A stretch of DNA of 64,000 bases from Lithospermum erythrorhizon. Taxonomy: Eukaryota > Streptophyta > Magnoliopsida > Boraginales > Boraginaceae. Location of the stretch: assembly GCA_019722365.1 (NCBI GenBank), contig JADFUC010000133.1:62001-126000 (forward strand), written 5' to 3'. How positions within the stretch are numbered: the first letter of the stretch is position 1; each line of letters starts with the position of its first letter. Shown in pieces: positions 62,856 through 64,000 of this stretch. Below the pieces are notes generated by a model. That model did not search any database. It was not told where the DNA came from and saw only the letters and a program-made list of their open reading frames with translations. Position numbers and translations under genes: made by a program.

Positions 62856-63660
62856 CCCATTGTGATCACTGATATGAATTCAACTAGCGTCGCGTAGAAA
62901 GATTAGGATGCTTGGCTCACTCATGCAAATTGAGCTATGTAAGGTATACATCCGTATGTAATAAGTACTTTTTATGGGTAGCATTAAGTGCCGAATTTAT
63001 TATTCTATTCAAATAGTACTTTACTCTCTTCTGTATCCGTTGAACATCATCTAGTTTTAATTTTTTTAATTAAAAATTTATTATAAAACATTGTGATACT
63101 AACTAGAGTGGAATCTAAATAATCCTAAAAAATAGATTTTATTTAGAACTAATTGAGGTTGATTTTGGAGTTTAAACCAATAATTGATAAAGTACTCGAC
63201 TCGAAACTTCAAAACATACTCAACTTAGTAAAATTATACGAATAAAACTTTATATATCAATTAATCAACCATCCAGTAAAATTAACTTATTTCAGCTTCA
63301 ATCGAAACCAAAATTTTTAAATTTCGAACTCCAATGGAAGCTCTTACCTTCCTAATCCAAACGAATCATATGTTAGTTGTGAATTGATTGCCCACAATCC
63401 CCAATTGATCTTTCCTTCTCCCTCCTTTTGCCTTCACCAGGACCTTATTATAGAAATTATTATTATATCAAAATCATTTTCTGTTTGTCATATTCAAAAT
63501 ATTGAAAAAAAAAATCCAATCTTGGAACATTTCATAGATAATATTTGGTGAAACTACTAGGAGAACCTGATCATTTTTTGTTGTGGGGGGATTTTTAGTC
63601 TCATCTAACATAATTTTGGGATTGGAGGTGATCTTCTTACTTTTTTGCATACATGGGTAG
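62856..63660. other. Intergenic DNA near the right edge
   Basis: No gene, RNA gene or clear element recognised between the right LTR-like repeat and the terminal tandem repeat. AT-rich with some A/T runs. The open frame at 63474-63665 (-) has no known domain. Confidence 0.4.
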
Positions 63661-63667
63661 TACAATT

Positions 63668-64000
63668 TATTGTATTTGTTAGTAAAACTTATATTTCTTG
63701 ATAATTGTATTGTAAAAATAGTGTCTTTTGCTGAAATGTGATATTTTGTTATGCATTTATGGTTTCATAAGTAATTATTAGAATATCAGTTGGGTGGAAA
63801 CATTTGATAGTCTTTATTTTATTGTATATTTGTGTGTTATACTTATACTTTTGATAATTTTATTGTAAAAATAGAGTCTTTTTGCTGAAATGTGATATTT
63901 TGTTATGCATTTATTGTTTCATAAGTAATTCTTAGATTATCAGTTGGGTGGAAACATTTGATAGTCTTTATTTTATTTTATTGTATATTTGTGTGTTATA
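63668..64000. repeat. Tandem repeat, about 153-bp unit, running off the window
   Basis: Two successive units share TTGATAATT, TATTGTAAAAATAG, GTCTTTT(T)GCTGAAATG, TGATATTTTGTTATGCATTT, TTTCATAAGTAATT, TATCAGTTGGGTGGAAACAT and TTGATAGTCTTTATTTTA. TGTAAAAATA starts at 63711 and 63864, an offset of 153. The window ends where a third unit would begin (TGTATATTTGTGTGTTATA). Monomer length and high copy identity are compatible with the edge of a satellite array. Confidence 0.8.

Noticed and set aside
1..64000. CRISPR array, rRNA, organellar insert
   Set aside because: No regularly spaced short repeats with unique spacers, and no rRNA or organellar gene sequence recognised.

Overview
This window is nuclear DNA from a flowering plant, most likely a eudicot. 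The evidence is AT-rich non-coding DNA, short GT-AG introns, plant-only gene families (XB3/XBAT-type ligase, POLTERGEIST-like PP2C, KIN-10 kinesin, PRT6) and typical plant transposon debris (Stowaway-like MITEs, hAT-like and LTR elements). I cannot name the species; nothing here is bacterial or organellar.

Layout. (1) 1-1600: unidentified repeat-like DNA. (2) 1603-24744: an XBAT31/XB3-like ankyrin-RING ligase (+), an intronless GPI-type aspartic protease (-), a large WD40 protein (-), 4.4 kb of intergenic DNA with TIR elements, an ALG10 glucosyltransferase (+, one reading-frame break) and a pectin acetylesterase (+). (3) 24745-40343: AT-rich spacers around a decayed POLTERGEIST-like PP2C pseudogene (-) and an intact KIN-10 kinesin (-). 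(4) 40344-52657: an 18-exon PRT6 N-degron ligase gene (-) with several MITEs in its introns. (5) 52658-64000: no intact gene. A rearranged LTR-retroelement-like region begins about 280 bp upstream of the PRT6 start codon and contains a SINE-like insert and an inverted repeat. A roughly 153-bp tandem repeat begins at the right edge.

The genes do not form a pathway. They are housekeeping or regulatory genes: protein turnover, N-glycan precursor assembly, cell-wall modification, mitosis and signalling. From memory of Arabidopsis locus numbers, the order WD40, ALG10, PAE, PLL, KIN-10, PRT6 looks like an ancestral block that is now split between duplicated Arabidopsis segments.

The most unusual signals are small lesions in conserved genes. 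The PP2C gene is clearly dead. ALG10 has a one-base frame break next to a GA where the GT donor should be. PRT6 has another GA at an expected donor and an implausibly short 52-nt intron. The XBAT31-like gene has no initiator ATG where one is expected. These may be real or may be assembly errors. I found no convincing undescribed system, CRISPR array or intact transposase.
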